Shown here: positions 47,386-58,689 of the stretch, in pieces
Position numbering within the stretch: position 1 is the first letter of the stretch
How the letters are laid out: every line of letters starts with the position of its first letter
Origin: Myotis daubentonii
Lineage: Eukaryota > Chordata > Mammalia > Chiroptera > Vespertilionidae
NCBI RefSeq assembly: GCF_963259705.1
Contig: NC_081848.1
Span: forward strand, 57,346,895-57,410,894
Length of the DNA stretch: 64,000 nt
Direction of reading: 5' to 3'
Made by a program: the position numbers and the translations under genes
Notes under the pieces: model-generated
The model's input: the letters and a program-made list of their open reading frames with translations, nothing else
Told to the model about the DNA's origin: nothing
Database searches by the model: none

Positions 47386-50334
47386 AAGGACCCTGCCTCA
47401 GGATCCAAAATACTGAGTTTCCGAGTCTTGAGGAAAAATAGCGAACATTTGATGGAATTCCTTCTTCCCACCATTGGCTAAAGGGAGGTGACGTCATTTT
47501 CAGACCTGATTGCTTATAACTCCATTTGTGCCGTTGTCTGCTGGACCGATGGAGGACACTTTACTGAGTAGAGAAAAAGGTTCATGACTGATCTGCCTGG
47601 GAAATGGTGCTCTTGTGTTGATGATTGTGAGGGATCAGTGGATGCATCTTCTTGCCGTTTCTCCAAATACCTCAGCCAACAAATTTGGAGGGCATATCTA
47701 TGACATGCTGTCTTAAAATTTAAAAAAAGAAGAACAAGAAGACAGGGAGAGCAGCTGTGTGTCCCACAGCCCTTTCAGTCTGCTCTGATGGAGCCTGATC
47801 TGGCACAGGCCCTGGGGTCTTCTTTCTCAAGGCTGTGGAGCACAAGGCTTTTTCCACTAAGGTCTTTGGAGTAGCCTCGGAAGTCTTCACGTGCAGAGCA
47901 AAGGTGAGCCAGAGTTGGGGGAAGTGAAGAGGGGAGATGCTTTCTTGGGTTCATCGATTCCTGTGGTCCTTCATGTAAAAGCCATCCATTTTGAAAGTGA
48001 AAGCTCATTTAACATCTTCCCACACGTCTTGCGGAATGCTTGGTGCTCAAAAAGAGCTTCTTAGAGTTAATCAGGTTTTACTATATGGCTTATTGAAGTT
48101 TTAATTTTTAAACCAATGCTCTCTTATAAATATCACCTATAAATCCAGTGGTTTTGCACAAACTAAGAGGATGGCCACTTCTTATTTGATTATCCATTCA
48201 GATTGAACAAATTGAATCTAAACAATTAGTACTGTGTGCAAACTTGGATCGTTTTCTTCAATAATTCAGGCTGTGTTCACAAATTTAGCTAACCTGGTTT
48301 GCGCGGGCTCTTCATATGTCTGACAGAGTGGACTTACCAGCCTAACAAGCAAAATCTTTCTAAGCACTTAGCCAACTCTTACAAATCCATCACAGTCACA
48401 AATGTCATACATTATCTCAAACACTCCCAGTCTTTTTACAGTCTGAATGCATATTTCAAATATTCTATCTTAAAAATCTCATCAGAAATCAGTACTCATT
48501 TAAAATTGCCATCACAAGACTGTTTTTCAAATTCTCTAGTATGTCTTATACCCCTTTAAATATTATAAATATACAGAGATTATCCCAATGACCAGAAAAC
48601 TTTCATCCAAAAGTTAAGTATTAATGTTGTGGTTTACTTCATCATCTCTCTTCATCCTTTTAAACCTTTCCAGGATTCAACATCATTTCTCCTAACTAAG
48701 AGTAGTAGGTTATCATCTCAGGTGGGCCCAGGACCGGCCTATGGTTTTGCTCCATCAGATTGAAGACCATGAGGCAGGAATGGCCAACTCGTATTCCAGA
48801 ATGACCGCTTGAGAGCCATACCTGGAAACACAGCCGTTCTTTCTGCTGTGTCATTGGGGTCCCTCCGGCCTCTGGGCTGGAGTCTCATTTCACCACACAG
48901 TAAACACACACCCTCTGGGTTTCTTTCAAGTTGAAGTTGTAATCAGTTTTTTGTACCTCTTTCAACATTTATCGCCTGACTTGGGTCAATGGACTTTCGT
49001 TCCCCATCCTGGGTTGCACCTAATTTCCTTTGCCACTTGACTGGATTCCACTAATGTCCTTGCTGCCTGAATGGGCTCTGCATGCCTTCCACATTTTTCC
49101 TGTCTGACTCTTGGCCACACGTCTGGAGCCACTTTACAAACAAATTGCAGTTCCCCACTAGTTGGCATGGGTGTACCAAGTGGTAAAAAAAACTAAGCAA
49201 ACCAGTTCTGAGCAAAAGAAAGGACTAGTTCTCACAGCTTGGTCTCCCAGGGGTGCTCCTGCTTTAGGTACAGCTGGACGCAGGAGCCCACGGGCGCCAT
49301 TCCTCTAGATGCTGCTTCCCTCTGCTCGCTGCCTTCCGGGCTGCTGAGGATGGAGTGGCTGGCGGCTGACAGCTCTTGGCTATAAGTGCACTTTTTCCAG
49401 AGTTGTGTTTTCATTCTTCTCAGCGTCTCCTGTGTGGTCATCTAAGTTTGGGCAATACTATTTTAGATGACGTTAAAGAGATCATTCCAGGACTTCATAG
49501 CCAGTAAGAGGTACACGCACAATGTGGATCTCTACGAGGAGCACAGAAGAGCCAGCGTGCCCACGTCCCCTCGTTAAGGCAGCATCCTCACCACAGAGCA
49601 TCTCATGGAGCTAGTTTTCCTTAAAATACATCTCGGGACTTACTGACCTACCCTTGGTGGCTCGTGACCATTTATACCCTGAATTTGGGGCAGAAAGACA
49701 AGTTGAAACTAAGTGGTTTTATATCTAGACAGGCTTCGCAGTGTCCCAAAGACCCAGAAGTGAAGGAGACATGGCTGGCTTTCCGAGGGTGGGGACAGCT
49801 CTGGTTTCTGACATGCGGGCAGCTCGGGGGACACTGAGGCCGCTCTGCCCAGCATGGGCTTCCCTGGGTGTCACTGCCCCTTCATCGCATCACCGGTCGC
49901 CCCACTCCCACTCTTCTGTGGGGCAGATCACTGACACCTACCTTTCAGGGCCAGCTCGGTTACAAGGATAAGCCTCGTGATGCTCTGGTCCTGAGGGGGA
50001 AGAGTCAGGTGTGTGATCAGTGCCCCGGGCCCCACTGGAATAATATCCTGGTGTTGAAAGGCCACAGAGGAAGAGCAGGTACAATTTCAAAGCAAAAAAA
50101 TCTGGGGATGGATTCACGGGCACCTGTTACCAACTTTTGTCCTGCCTCCTCACCAGCCACACACCTCTCCCACCAGTCCTTCTTCATCAGAGTACAGGAA
50201 TTTTTCATGCATTAGATTCCTAATTGCAGAGCCGATGCAATGAAAGACTTGGGGTTTTCATTTAATCGTGAGAGCAGATTTGAGGCCTTTTCCATCTGTT
50301 ATGTCATGCTTTCCCCAGCCTAGGTGGTATCATA

Positions 50335-50430
50335 CACGTGTCACCCCTAAGGAAACTGAGGCACAGAGTTGTGGTTTGTGAAAGAATGAAGTGGTGAGAG
50401 ACCTGGGCTCTGAATCCAGTGCTGGTGGTG
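50335..50430 (-). repeat. MIR-like fragment
   Basis: CTAAGGAAACTGAGGCACAG then GACCTGGGCTCTGAATCCAG. Confidence 0.55.
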
Positions 50431-50594
50431 AGTTTGCATCAGAACGTGCCCCATCTCTTCTCTGCACATGAGTTCAGTAAGGAGGCATTTAAGAAGCACC
50501 TACTATGTGCCTGGAGATGGAGGAGAGGTGACTCACAAGGCGAGGTTGACCTCGCTGCAGCGTCACCCTGCAGGTGCTGGCAGGGGAAGAGGTG

Positions 50595-50775
50595 TGCTGG
50601 GGTCAGGTAGCGTTTCACCCCCAGCTCTGCCCTACCTTTGTAGAGTGACCTTGGACGATGATTCTCACAGCCTCAGTTTCCTCATTATGAGGCAAGGCCA
50701 CCTCTGAGTATACAGGAGAGTTGGCAAGAATTCGTGCAAATGTTGGCTGGTTGGCACATGGCAGGTGCTCCGTGA
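50595..50775 (+). repeat. MIR-like fragment
   Basis: TGTAGAGTGACCTTGGACGA, CACAGCCTCAGTTTCCTCAT and GGTTGGCACATGGCAGGTGC. Confidence 0.65.
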
Positions 50776-50884
50776 TTGGCCTTGTTGTGAAAGGCGTGAC
50801 CCAGGCCAGAGGAGCACATGTTCTGAAATCGATAGACAGTTCTGCATTTTAAACCCAAAGCAACATTGGCTGAAAAGCACTGGT

Positions 50885-51045
50885 CAGGATACTTATTCTT
50901 TCAGCCTTGATTTCTTCATCTGTTACGTGGGGAGGATAATAGGTGCCTTGCAGGAATGATATGGGGACTGGAGAGAGATGTATAATATATGCAAAGTGCC
51001 CTGCGCTATGCCTGACACCTGAGAGGCACTCAGCTGCCATCCCCC
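50885..51045 (+). repeat. MIR-like 3' fragment
   Basis: TTGATTTCTTCATCTGTTAC, GGGGAGGATAATAGGTGCC and TATGCAAAGTGCCCTGCGC. Confidence 0.55.
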
Positions 51046-51619
51046 GGCAGCCTCTGCGTAGATTTGGAAGGTAGGGCAGGCCTTTCCATAGGGAAAAAAC
51101 TAGAAAATGGTGTGAGTGTATAGAAATGAATCCAAATGTGTGAGTTTGGGAATTCAGAGTTCAGGGAAGTGAGGGTGGGCTTGGGGATTTGGAGAAGGTC
51201 TCAAAGGAGGATTTGGAACCAAATGGAGGCCAGACCAAAGCAGTGGAATCACATGCGTGACATTTGCTAAGACCCTGGAGCCTGGGACCTCCTGGACCCT
51301 GTGACTTCACAATACAGCGCCTTCTGAGCCCTCAGGCTTCCTACCTTTATCCTTCTACTTGGGGCCCAGGCACACATTTTCCCCTCATTTCTGTGGGACC
51401 CTCCGGGTGGGCTTTTGGAAGCCAAATAGGAGTGCTGGAGGGAAAGGAAATGAAAAGAAATTTTCACTAAGCCTCTGTCATCCTGCCTGCCCCTTAGAGC
51501 TCAGGGAGGCACCTTGTACTAGTAAGCTGCTGGAATGAACTAGAACTTCTGAGTTATTGGGGGTGGGCCTCACCCACCCGGCATTTCCAAGGCAAGACGC
51601 GGGTGGAGGCCTGAGTGGT

Positions 51620-51780
51620 GGGTACAGTGGCTAAGTCAGCGCTTTGCTATCAGACAGAACAGGAGTAGTTGCTGGCTCACCATGCCTGCTGTATGAAGGT
51701 GAACCTGGTCCCCCGTAAGCCTTGGCTTCCTCCCGGGAAGTGAGCCGTGCCGTGTGCCCGTGTGCCCTGAAGATTACCAT
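51620..51780 (+). repeat. MIR-like fragment before Ves insertion
   Basis: TATCAGACAGAACAGGAGTA, then GAAGGTGAACCTGGTCCC and CCTTGGCTTCCTCCCGGG in MIR order. Confidence 0.45.
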
Positions 51781-51795
51781 AAGGAATGCTGCCTG

Positions 51796-52088
51796 GCCTA
51801 GCAGGTTTGGCTCAGTGGATAGAGCGTCGGCCTGCAAACCAAAGGGTCCCAGGTTCGATTCTGGTCAAGGGCACGTACCTCGGTTGCAGGCTCCTTCCTG
51901 GCCCAGGCCCTGGTCAGGGCTTGTGCAGGAGGCAACCAATCAATGTGTTTCTCTCACATTGATGTTTTTCTCTGTCTTTCCCTCTCCCTTCCACTCTCTC
52001 TGAAAAAATAGGCAATGGAAAAATATCCTCGGGTGAGGATAAAAAATAAATAAAATTAAGGAACTATCCTCAAAAAAAAAAAAAAAAA
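51796..52088 (+). mobile_element. Ves SINE, full length, 15-bp TSD
   Basis: GCCTAGCAGGTTTGGCTCAG head, B-box-like CAGGTTCGATTCTGGTC, CACATTGATGTTTTTCTC, TATCCTCGGGTGAGGATAA, and a poly-A end. AAGGAATGCTGCCTG is exact at 51781-51795 and 52089-52103. It separates two MIR-like stretches. Confidence 0.96.
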
Positions 52089-52103
52089 AAGGAATGCTGC
52101 CTG

Positions 52104-52245
52104 ACGTCACAGGAAAGAGGTTGACTTCAGTGTCATAATGTCCAGATCCCGGTCCTGCTCCACCACTGACTAGTGGTCCGGCCTTTCTGAGCCTCAGGTT
52201 CTCTACCTGTACGATAGGAAACCATAGTGCTTGCTTTTATTTTCT
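52104..52245 (+). repeat. MIR-like fragment after Ves insertion
   Basis: CCCGGTCCTGCTCCACCAC, TGAGCCTCAGGTTCTCTACC and TGTACGATAGGAAACC. Confidence 0.55.
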
Positions 52246-53400
52246 CTAGATCAAGTAGAGCAGTGTTGGAGGCTTTTTTATAGCCCCATGAGTTTAAATC
52301 ACCTGCGATGCACCTGCAACCAAAGGAGAAAATGCAGCAGGCTTGGTGGATTGGGGGGGACGGGGGGGGGGCTATACATAGACAGACAGGAAAGAGGCCT
52401 TTCTGAGGGTGACACTTCAGATGAGAAGGAGGCAGCAGCAAGTGTCCAGGAAGAGGGACAACAAGTGGAAAGCCCTGAATACAAGAACCCTGTTGGCTTA
52501 GAAGGAGTAGAGCCCATGTGGTCAGAGCCAGAGAGTGATGGAGAGGCTGGTGGGGACAGGACTAAGGAGGGAGGCAGGTAGAGGGTCTTGAGGGCCAGAG
52601 TAGGCGTGTGAGTTTTCAGTACCCAAGAAGCCACTGGAGCATGCGAAAGTGGAGCAGCAGGACCTGACTTACGTTTCAGATGGCTGCCATGGGGAGAATG
52701 GCATGTTTAGAAGTGGGCACAGAGCCCAGCGACCTGTTGGCCGTAACCTAGGCAGAGTCGGTAGCAGCTTGAACTGTGGGGTGGCAGGTGCACATTGCAG
52801 CTGAGACGGCAGGACCAGGCGGGGGATTTAGATGTCGTGATAGTGTGGGAGATGGCAAGGACGAAATAGAAGAATCGTTTCCCAGACACTTGCCTTGGGC
52901 AGGGGTGCGGGTGGTCTCAATGGACTTGAGAGGTAGGCAGTGAAGAATTCTATTTTAGATGTATCCTGGGATATGATTAGAGGCAGAGCTACAAGTAGAG
53001 CTCTCAGGCTCCTGCTGCCTTTCGTTGCCTTGGAGTGAAAGGCAGGAGTGGAGCCCAGAGTATTCGTACTTACTTTGATGCCCAAGGAGAGTGCTGCTAC
53101 TGCATCTTTCTCTGCACCGCTCTCGGCTCTAGTCTCCAAAGCCACGGCTCCTGCTCCGCCGAGAGGCCTGGGAAGTGGCCATTGGCTTTTACAATGTTCC
53201 CGAGACGAAATTGAGGCTAGGAGGTGGGTACTGTCTTTAGCCACCTCTGCTCAGGGAAGCACCCAGCCCTTCGGGGAAGGTCTATATCAGCCCCTGGACC
53301 CAGCTGCCCGTCCAAAACAGCAAGAATGGTGGCTCCCATGAAGATGAGTCACGTCAGAAGCAAAGAGCTTTGTCTGGGGCTTCATGACACATGGAGCCTC

Positions 53401-53506
53401 GGGGATGGTGTGCATATGTTGGCACCGGCAGCCTGAGCTGGCGAAGGGAGCCTGGGGATGGTGTGCGTATGTTGGCACCGGCAGCTTGAGCTGGCGCAGC
53501 GGGAGG
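53401..53506. repeat. 53-bp tandem duplication just upstream of exon B
   Basis: Two copies starting GGGGATGGTGTGCATATG (53401) and GGGGATGGTGTGCGTATG (53454), each running through GCACCGGCAGC and GAGCTGGCG, with a few mismatches. Confidence 0.93.
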
Positions 53507-53538
53507 TTCTGATGCTCAGTATGTGTTTGTCTTGGCAG

Positions 53539-53677
53539 CTGGGATGACAGCAGCTCCGTCAGCAGCGGGATCAGCGACACCATAGACAACCTCAGCACTG
53601 ATGACATCAACACCAGCTCCTCCATCAGCTCCTATGCCAACACACCTGCCTCTTCTCGCAAAAACCTGGATGTGCAG
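53539..53677 (+). CDS. NAV2: NAV2 internal coding exon B (46 full codons, Ser/Thr/Asp-rich)
   Basis: Second NAV2 exon in the window. The acceptor is TTTGTCTTGGCAG and the donor is GTGAGG. The first base (C) completes the Ser codon begun by the exon ending at 8971, then 46 codons run from Trp-Asp-Asp-Ser-Ser-Ser to Leu-Asp-Val-Gln and stop on a codon boundary (phase 0). The exon reads Ser-Ser-Ser-Val-Ser-Ser-Gly-Ile-Ser-Asp, then a Thr-Ile-Asp-Asn-Leu-Ser-Thr-Asp-Asp block, then Ser-Ser-Ile-Ser-Ser-Tyr. This block is shared in modified form by all three navigators; the Ile-Ser-Asp-Thr-Ile version and the ending Arg-Lys-Asn-Leu-Asp-Val-Gln fit NAV2. NAV1 has Asp-Glu-Ser-Ser-Ser at this place. 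The segment is acidic, serine-rich and probably disordered, with many possible phosphorylation sites (inference). A 53-bp tandem duplication ends about 30 bases upstream of the acceptor. Confidence 0.96.
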
Positions 53678-54984
53678 GTGAGGACCAGGTTCCCCACCCC
53701 CAGGTTCCCCCAAAGGCCCTGCCAGCAGAAAGCCTTGGTCTTGTGGGCCCAGGGGGCCATCAGGGGTGAGCAGAATCCCCAGGTTCATGAGACGAGGCCC
53801 AATCTCCTGCTCACTGCCTGTGTGTTGGTCCCCCAACAGTGGCCTCTGCCTGCAGGGGAGGGGGTCAGGCTCAGGGCACTGGAAATGGGAGTGGGGAGAC
53901 CTCACCACTCTCACTGTGGTGGCCTTGGTAAATCATGTTTCCTTCCTGGACCTCAGTTTAATAATGTTTTTAAAACGATAGGACGCTGACTCAGTGGCCA
54001 TTCTTAACCTGGGGTGTGTGTCCCCTCTTAGCCGTCCACTGGCATGTGTCTGATCCCTTGAGAATGATGAGGTGGGAACAAAGATTGAAAGCCCCGGATG
54101 GGAGGACCAGAACGCCCCGACCAGAGCTTGGGCACTGTTCCGGGTGTAGGTCACATCCTCCTGCCGATGTGGTTTATTGGGCCCACGGTATTATTTTTCT
54201 TTGAAACTGAATTCCATGTCAAATTTTATAAATTGTGTTATTTTAACACAACTTTTCTCTAGGAAAAAAAAAATCAGAAGATATTACCTCTTTGAAACTA
54301 GGTTCTCCAATGGCAACCATCAGCGATGCCCAGGTGTCCCCCCCTCCCGCCCTGCACCCAGGCCCCAGGGTGCACAGCTGCCTCACCCTGAGAACTTGCA
54401 TTTTCAACCCCTACCTGACACGCTCAGCTGTTCTGTTTTGAATACAGTGCCACCTTGTCTTTGCTTTCCAAGCAGTTTCTCAGGGTTCCATTCACTCACC
54501 CTCATCGCATTCCTGAGTGGTCGGAGGGATGGTTTGGCCTAGTCGGCCCATTTCACTAGTGCAAAGCCAAGTGCCATCCTCACGCCTGTTCCCCAAGGTG
54601 GGCCTGAGCAGCACAAGGTCTGGTCAGTCATGGCACTGGCATATGGGGGCTGTAATCTTTTCCATGATGGGTCTCCTCACCCGCAGCCGCTGCCTCTGGG
54701 GAACCCGTGGAAGGTCTGATCCCGACAGAGTCTCCCAGAGGGACCTTGGGAGGGCAGAGCTGACCTGCCCCCTCCGCTCACTCCCTTCCGTGTCTGTTCA
54801 CTCCCTTCCTCATCTGCTTTCTTTCTCGGCATTTCTCACTCTGTACAGATAGGGACTGCTTTGGAATCTCTTTGCTCTCAAAGGCATCTTTTCTTTGTGG
54901 ATGCGTCAGAGTGTGGGAGTAATTCAGGTCCACAGAAAGGAGTGTTCACTGCCTGATGCCATGTAGTAGGTGTAGCCTCTAAGT

Positions 54985-55209
54985 CAGTGGTTCTCAACCT
55001 TCCTAATGCCGCGACCCTTTAATACAGTTCCTCATGTTGTGGTGACCCCCAACCATAAAATTATTTTCGTTGCTACTTCATAACTGTAATTTTGCTACTG
55101 TTATGAATCGTAATGTAAATATCTGATATGAAGGATGTATTTAGGCGATCCCTGTGAAAGGGTCGTTCGACTCCCAAAGGGGTCGTGACCCACAGGTTGA
55201 GAACCGCTG
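54985..55209 (+). mobile_element. SPIN-like hAT non-autonomous element, copy 3
   Basis: CAGTGGTTCTCAACC ... GGTTGAGAACCGCTG with exact TSD CTCTAAGT at 54977-54984 and 55210-55217. Nearly identical by eye to the copy at 14809, which suggests the same subfamily and similar age. Confidence 0.92.
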
Positions 55210-56192
55210 CTCTAAGTAGTTTGCCTGTGACTTCTTGAGTTTTCAGTTTAGCCAGAATTTCTAATTATTGTTGGAGAGTGAGGATGGGTTTTAGTGGTTG
55301 TTAGCAGGGGTGGGGGGAACTATCCAGATGAAAGAGGCACAAAGATTTGGGGGTGCTGATAATGTTCTTTCTGTAGCTTGATTTCTGAGCGGTAGTTATA
55401 TAAGTTAAACTGATAAAATTTATTCAAGCTGTATACTTATGATTTCAAACTTCATTATATGAGTCTTATACCTCAAAAAAAAAAAGCAACCCTAAGTCAC
55501 ACTGCCCCAGAGTGATCACTGTTCAGTCAGTGATTAGACATGTTACAAGCTCCCAGACCACCTGTGTCCCTCCCGCCTCCACTTGCCAAACGTCACAGTG
55601 TCCCCTGGTTCTCCTTTCCTTGTGGACACCAATTTTTTCTTTGATATTCATCCTAATTTCATAACATACGTAACATAAATAAAAACTGCTTCCACACATC
55701 CTTAGATACTAAAATGGAGAACCAAGGAATTGACCCCTGGGTGTCTGCATTCAGGGGCAGGCAGGCTGTGGGAGATACTTGAGAGGAGAGAGGGAGGGAG
55801 GCAGAGAGGAGGGGACTGAAGGAGGGAGAGAGGCAAGGAGGATCAGGAAATCAGTAGTTTCTCTTTTATTTACTCGCCAGCTGGGAACAGGCTTGCTCCT
55901 AAGACGCACACTAAGCAACAAAACACTGTTGGAGGAAGCTCCTGGTCTGTGTTCCCTCTGCACAAAGCCGGGGTGGAATCTATTTTCCACAGCAACACAG
56001 AGTTAGCAGCTGGGACCCACAAATGCTTTTCTGTCAGGTGCACTTGAATCCAGTTCATGCCAGGACCCTCCCCTCTTTGACCGGCTTTTTGCTTTCATCG
56101 AGCTCAGGTCACATCAGAACAGGTTCAAAAATACATGACCCTTGATCATGATCAGAGAGTTAATTACAAGGGACTTAAAGGGTTTAATATCC

Positions 56193-56434
56193 TTGCCCTA
56201 ACCAGTTTGGCTCAGTGGATAGAGTGTTGACCTGCAGACTGAAGGGTCCCGGGTTCGATTCCGGCCAAGGGCATGTACCTTGGTTGCAGACACATCCCCA
56301 GTAGGGGGCGTGCAGAAGGCAGCTGATTGATGTTTCTTTCTCATCGATGTTTCTAACTCTCTATCCCTCTCCCTTCCTCTCTGTAAAAAATCAATAAAAT
56401 ATATTTTTATAAAAAAATTAAAAATATAAATAAA
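56193..56434 (+). mobile_element. Ves SINE, 17-bp TSD
   Basis: TGCCCTAACCAGTTTGGCTC head, GTCCCGGGTTCGATTCCGGC, CATCGATGTTTCTAACTC, and AAAAAATCAATAAAATATAT tail. TAAAGGGTTTAATATCC at 56176-56192 is repeated at 56435-56451 with one A/C difference. Confidence 0.96.
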
Positions 56435-56489
56435 TAAAGGGTTTACTATCCACTGGGTTGTTTTTGCTTAAAATGACCTGTGTTTAAAA

Positions 56490-56803
56490 TCTATACTAAT
56501 AAAAGGATAATATGCTAATTAGACTGAATGTCCTTCCGGACAAAGCCACAGTGGCAGAGGCCGAGGCAGAGGCAGTTAGGGGTGATCAGGCTGGCAGGGG
56601 AGCAGTTAGAGGCATCAGGCTGGCAGGCAGAGGTGGTTTGGGACGATCAAGCAGGCAGGCAGGTGAGCAGTTAGGTGCCAATGGTCCCAGATTGTGAGAA
56701 GGATTTCGCCCAAAGGGTCCTGGATTAGAGAGGGTGCAGGCCGGGCTGAGACACGCACCCCCCCCCCCCCGCTGTGCACAAATTTTGTGCACCAGGCCTC
56801 TAG
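56490..56803 (+). mobile_element. HeliBat non-autonomous Helitron, complete ends
   Basis: Begins TCTATACTAATAAAAGGATA after an A and ends GGCCTCTAG before a T, the Helitron target rule. A perfect 9-bp stem hairpin GTGCACAAATTTTGTGCAC lies just upstream of the CTAG terminus. The 314-bp interior has GC-rich imperfect repeats around GGCAGG and a poly-C run, with no Rep/helicase. HeliBat is a marker of vespertilionid bats. Confidence 0.93.
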
Positions 56804-57369
56804 TATTTAAATAAAAGCCCAGCAAATAGGAATTGGAATAAAGCATCGACTTGCACCAATAGTTACTAAGATTCCTATTGCGATGGTCTCTGTAAGTGGG
56901 TTTTTAGTGGCACCCCTTTGTTCCTGCCCAGGGAGCATCTCCAAATATTTGAATCTGTGTAGATGCAGCCTCCCCATCCTCTCTGCACCACTCGGGGGGA
57001 TGCGAAGGGCCATTACTCCTCCCCCTCAGCAGCGGGCAGCGGGCAGATGTGCCTGGCCGGCCTTCCCCAGGGCTCACTCCGGTTCTGCACATACTGGTTC
57101 CCTGGGTGGGTGGGCAGCACAGTGTCCCAGGCACGGCGGGGAGAGTCGGGGAGAAGCGGTTCAGCGTGTCCCGGGGAAACAGGTTGCCCTAGGTTTTCAG
57201 GTTCGAAAGCCTCTGAGGAATAGCTAAAAGGAAGGACAGCTAAGGAACAGGACGGTGTGGTCTGGAAAGCTTGAGCTCGGCCTCATTTAGCTGCTGGAAG
57301 AGCAGGAGGCGCATGGGGAGGAGCGATCCTGGCAGGTGGAGGCCCTGTCTAAGTGACTTTTCCTCCAGG

Positions 57370-57485
57370 ATGTTGAGCCCTGAGTGTGCGCGGCCGAGGC
57401 ACCCGTGCCCAGGTATCCGCCTCGGGCATCGTGCGCAGCTTCTCAGCGCCTGGGCAGACGCTCCCCGCCGAGGCGCCACAGCCCC
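57370..57485. promoter_or_regulatory. Small CpG cluster in intron (function unknown)
   Basis: About a dozen CpG in roughly 115 bases (GCGCGGCCGAGG, GGGCATCGTGCGCAGC, CTCCCCGCCGAGGCGCC), while the neighbouring intron is CpG-poor. No start codon or TATA box points to a promoter. Regulatory function is only inferred. Confidence 0.3.
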
Positions 57486-57898
57486 TTGACTGACTTCCTC
57501 CGGGAGGGCTGGGCAGCCTGCTGGGCAGCCAGACCAGGTTGTGGGTCAGGGAAAAGTGTGGACATCCTTGGACAAGCTAACCAACCTCTCCAAGCCTCTG
57601 CCTCCTCTCCCATGAAATGACAGTAAATAGATCCATCCTGCAGGGAGAGAGTGGGGGTGCCCTGGAAACGCTTTATCTGACCTCTCTCGCTCGGTGCCTG
57701 GTTCTCGGTAGCTGCTCAGAGTTACCTTGTTTCTTTCTTAATTTCCTCTGGATTACTTGCCCCCTGTTTTCTATGCAAGGTAATGATCTTGGGGAAGGTA
57801 AGCCACCTCCTGCAGGGTCACACACAGCAAAGGAGTGGCAGCATCCCGTCCTTGAACCTCAAGTCTGCCCGACTCCAGCCCATGTGCTCCCCCCCCAT

Positions 57899-57940
57899 TG
57901 TGCCCCAGGCTTCCCCCCCCCCCCCCGCCGCCGCCTTCAT
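57899..57940. repeat. Poly-C and CCG run
   Basis: TTCCCCCCCCCCCCCCG then CCGCCGCC; a low-complexity tract. Confidence 0.93.
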
Positions 57941-58689
57941 TGCTCAGCCCCACCTTGGTTCCCCCCTGTCAGTCTGAGGATCGGCCTCCCCGCTGTGGGC
58001 CCTGGGTCACGAACTCTCCAGTCTTCAGGCCTCTCCCCTCTCCTGTATGGCTGTTTCCCCACCTGGATGTTGAGTGACTAAATGGACTTCCAGGTAGGGG
58101 CCACAGGAAAATCCTTCCAACATTAGGTGCCATTTGAGATGGAACAGCTGACAAAGGCATCTAGAGGTTGGGGCCGGGGCTGGGGGGCGGCGGGGTTAGG
58201 GGTGGGGATACAGCTGGCTTGTGTTGGAAGCCTTGGGAACAGAAAGGCTGGGACCGTTTCATCTTTTGATCCCTAGTGGAGCCACCAGACGGTCTGGCCT
58301 GTGGCTCAGGGAGGGCTTGCTAAGCAGATAGGAACGTGAAGGCAGCAGTGTCCCAGGCAGACACCCAGTGTTCAGAGCAGTGTGGGGGAGGCTGCCGCCA
58401 GGTCCGAGTTGTGAGGGTGTGGTGATGGGGTGATTGTTTTTTACAGAGGGGGACTCTAGCCACAGCCCTGAGCCAGGGCTACCAGCACTCTCTGTGCCAC
58501 TGGTGGAATCGGGGTTCTGGGGGGTCCCACCCGAGAGGCGAGGCTGGAGCTTCTCAGGGGGCGGGGCTGGGGAACAACCAGCAAGCCAGTATGGAAAGAG
58601 AATCCTCTGGGTGCTGGGATGGCGTTAGGAGCCGCCGGGCAAGCAGAGATGCCTCGTGTCCTTGGGCTTATTCTCCAGGAAGGCAGCGT

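Larger units (their letters stand above)
8972..53538 (+). other. NAV2: NAV2 intron, 44,567 bp
   Basis: Bounded by GTAAGT at 8972 and TTGGCAG ending at 53538, with codon phase matching across it (AG plus C gives Ser). It contains most of the mobile elements annotated here. The longest stretches with nothing I can assign are roughly 9.6-11.0, 13.9-14.8, 17.1-19.1, 27.4-28.3, 33.5-34.9, 36.2-38.6, 39.8-41.9, 45.7-47.0 and 47.5-50.3 kb. Older repeats may be hidden in them. No spliced exon matching navigator protein was recognised, but very short cassette exons could be missed. Confidence 0.88.

Noticed and set aside
52102..52109. Perfect CRE TGACGTCA next to the Ves TSD
   Set aside because: Single 8-bp match without other promoter signals nearby.
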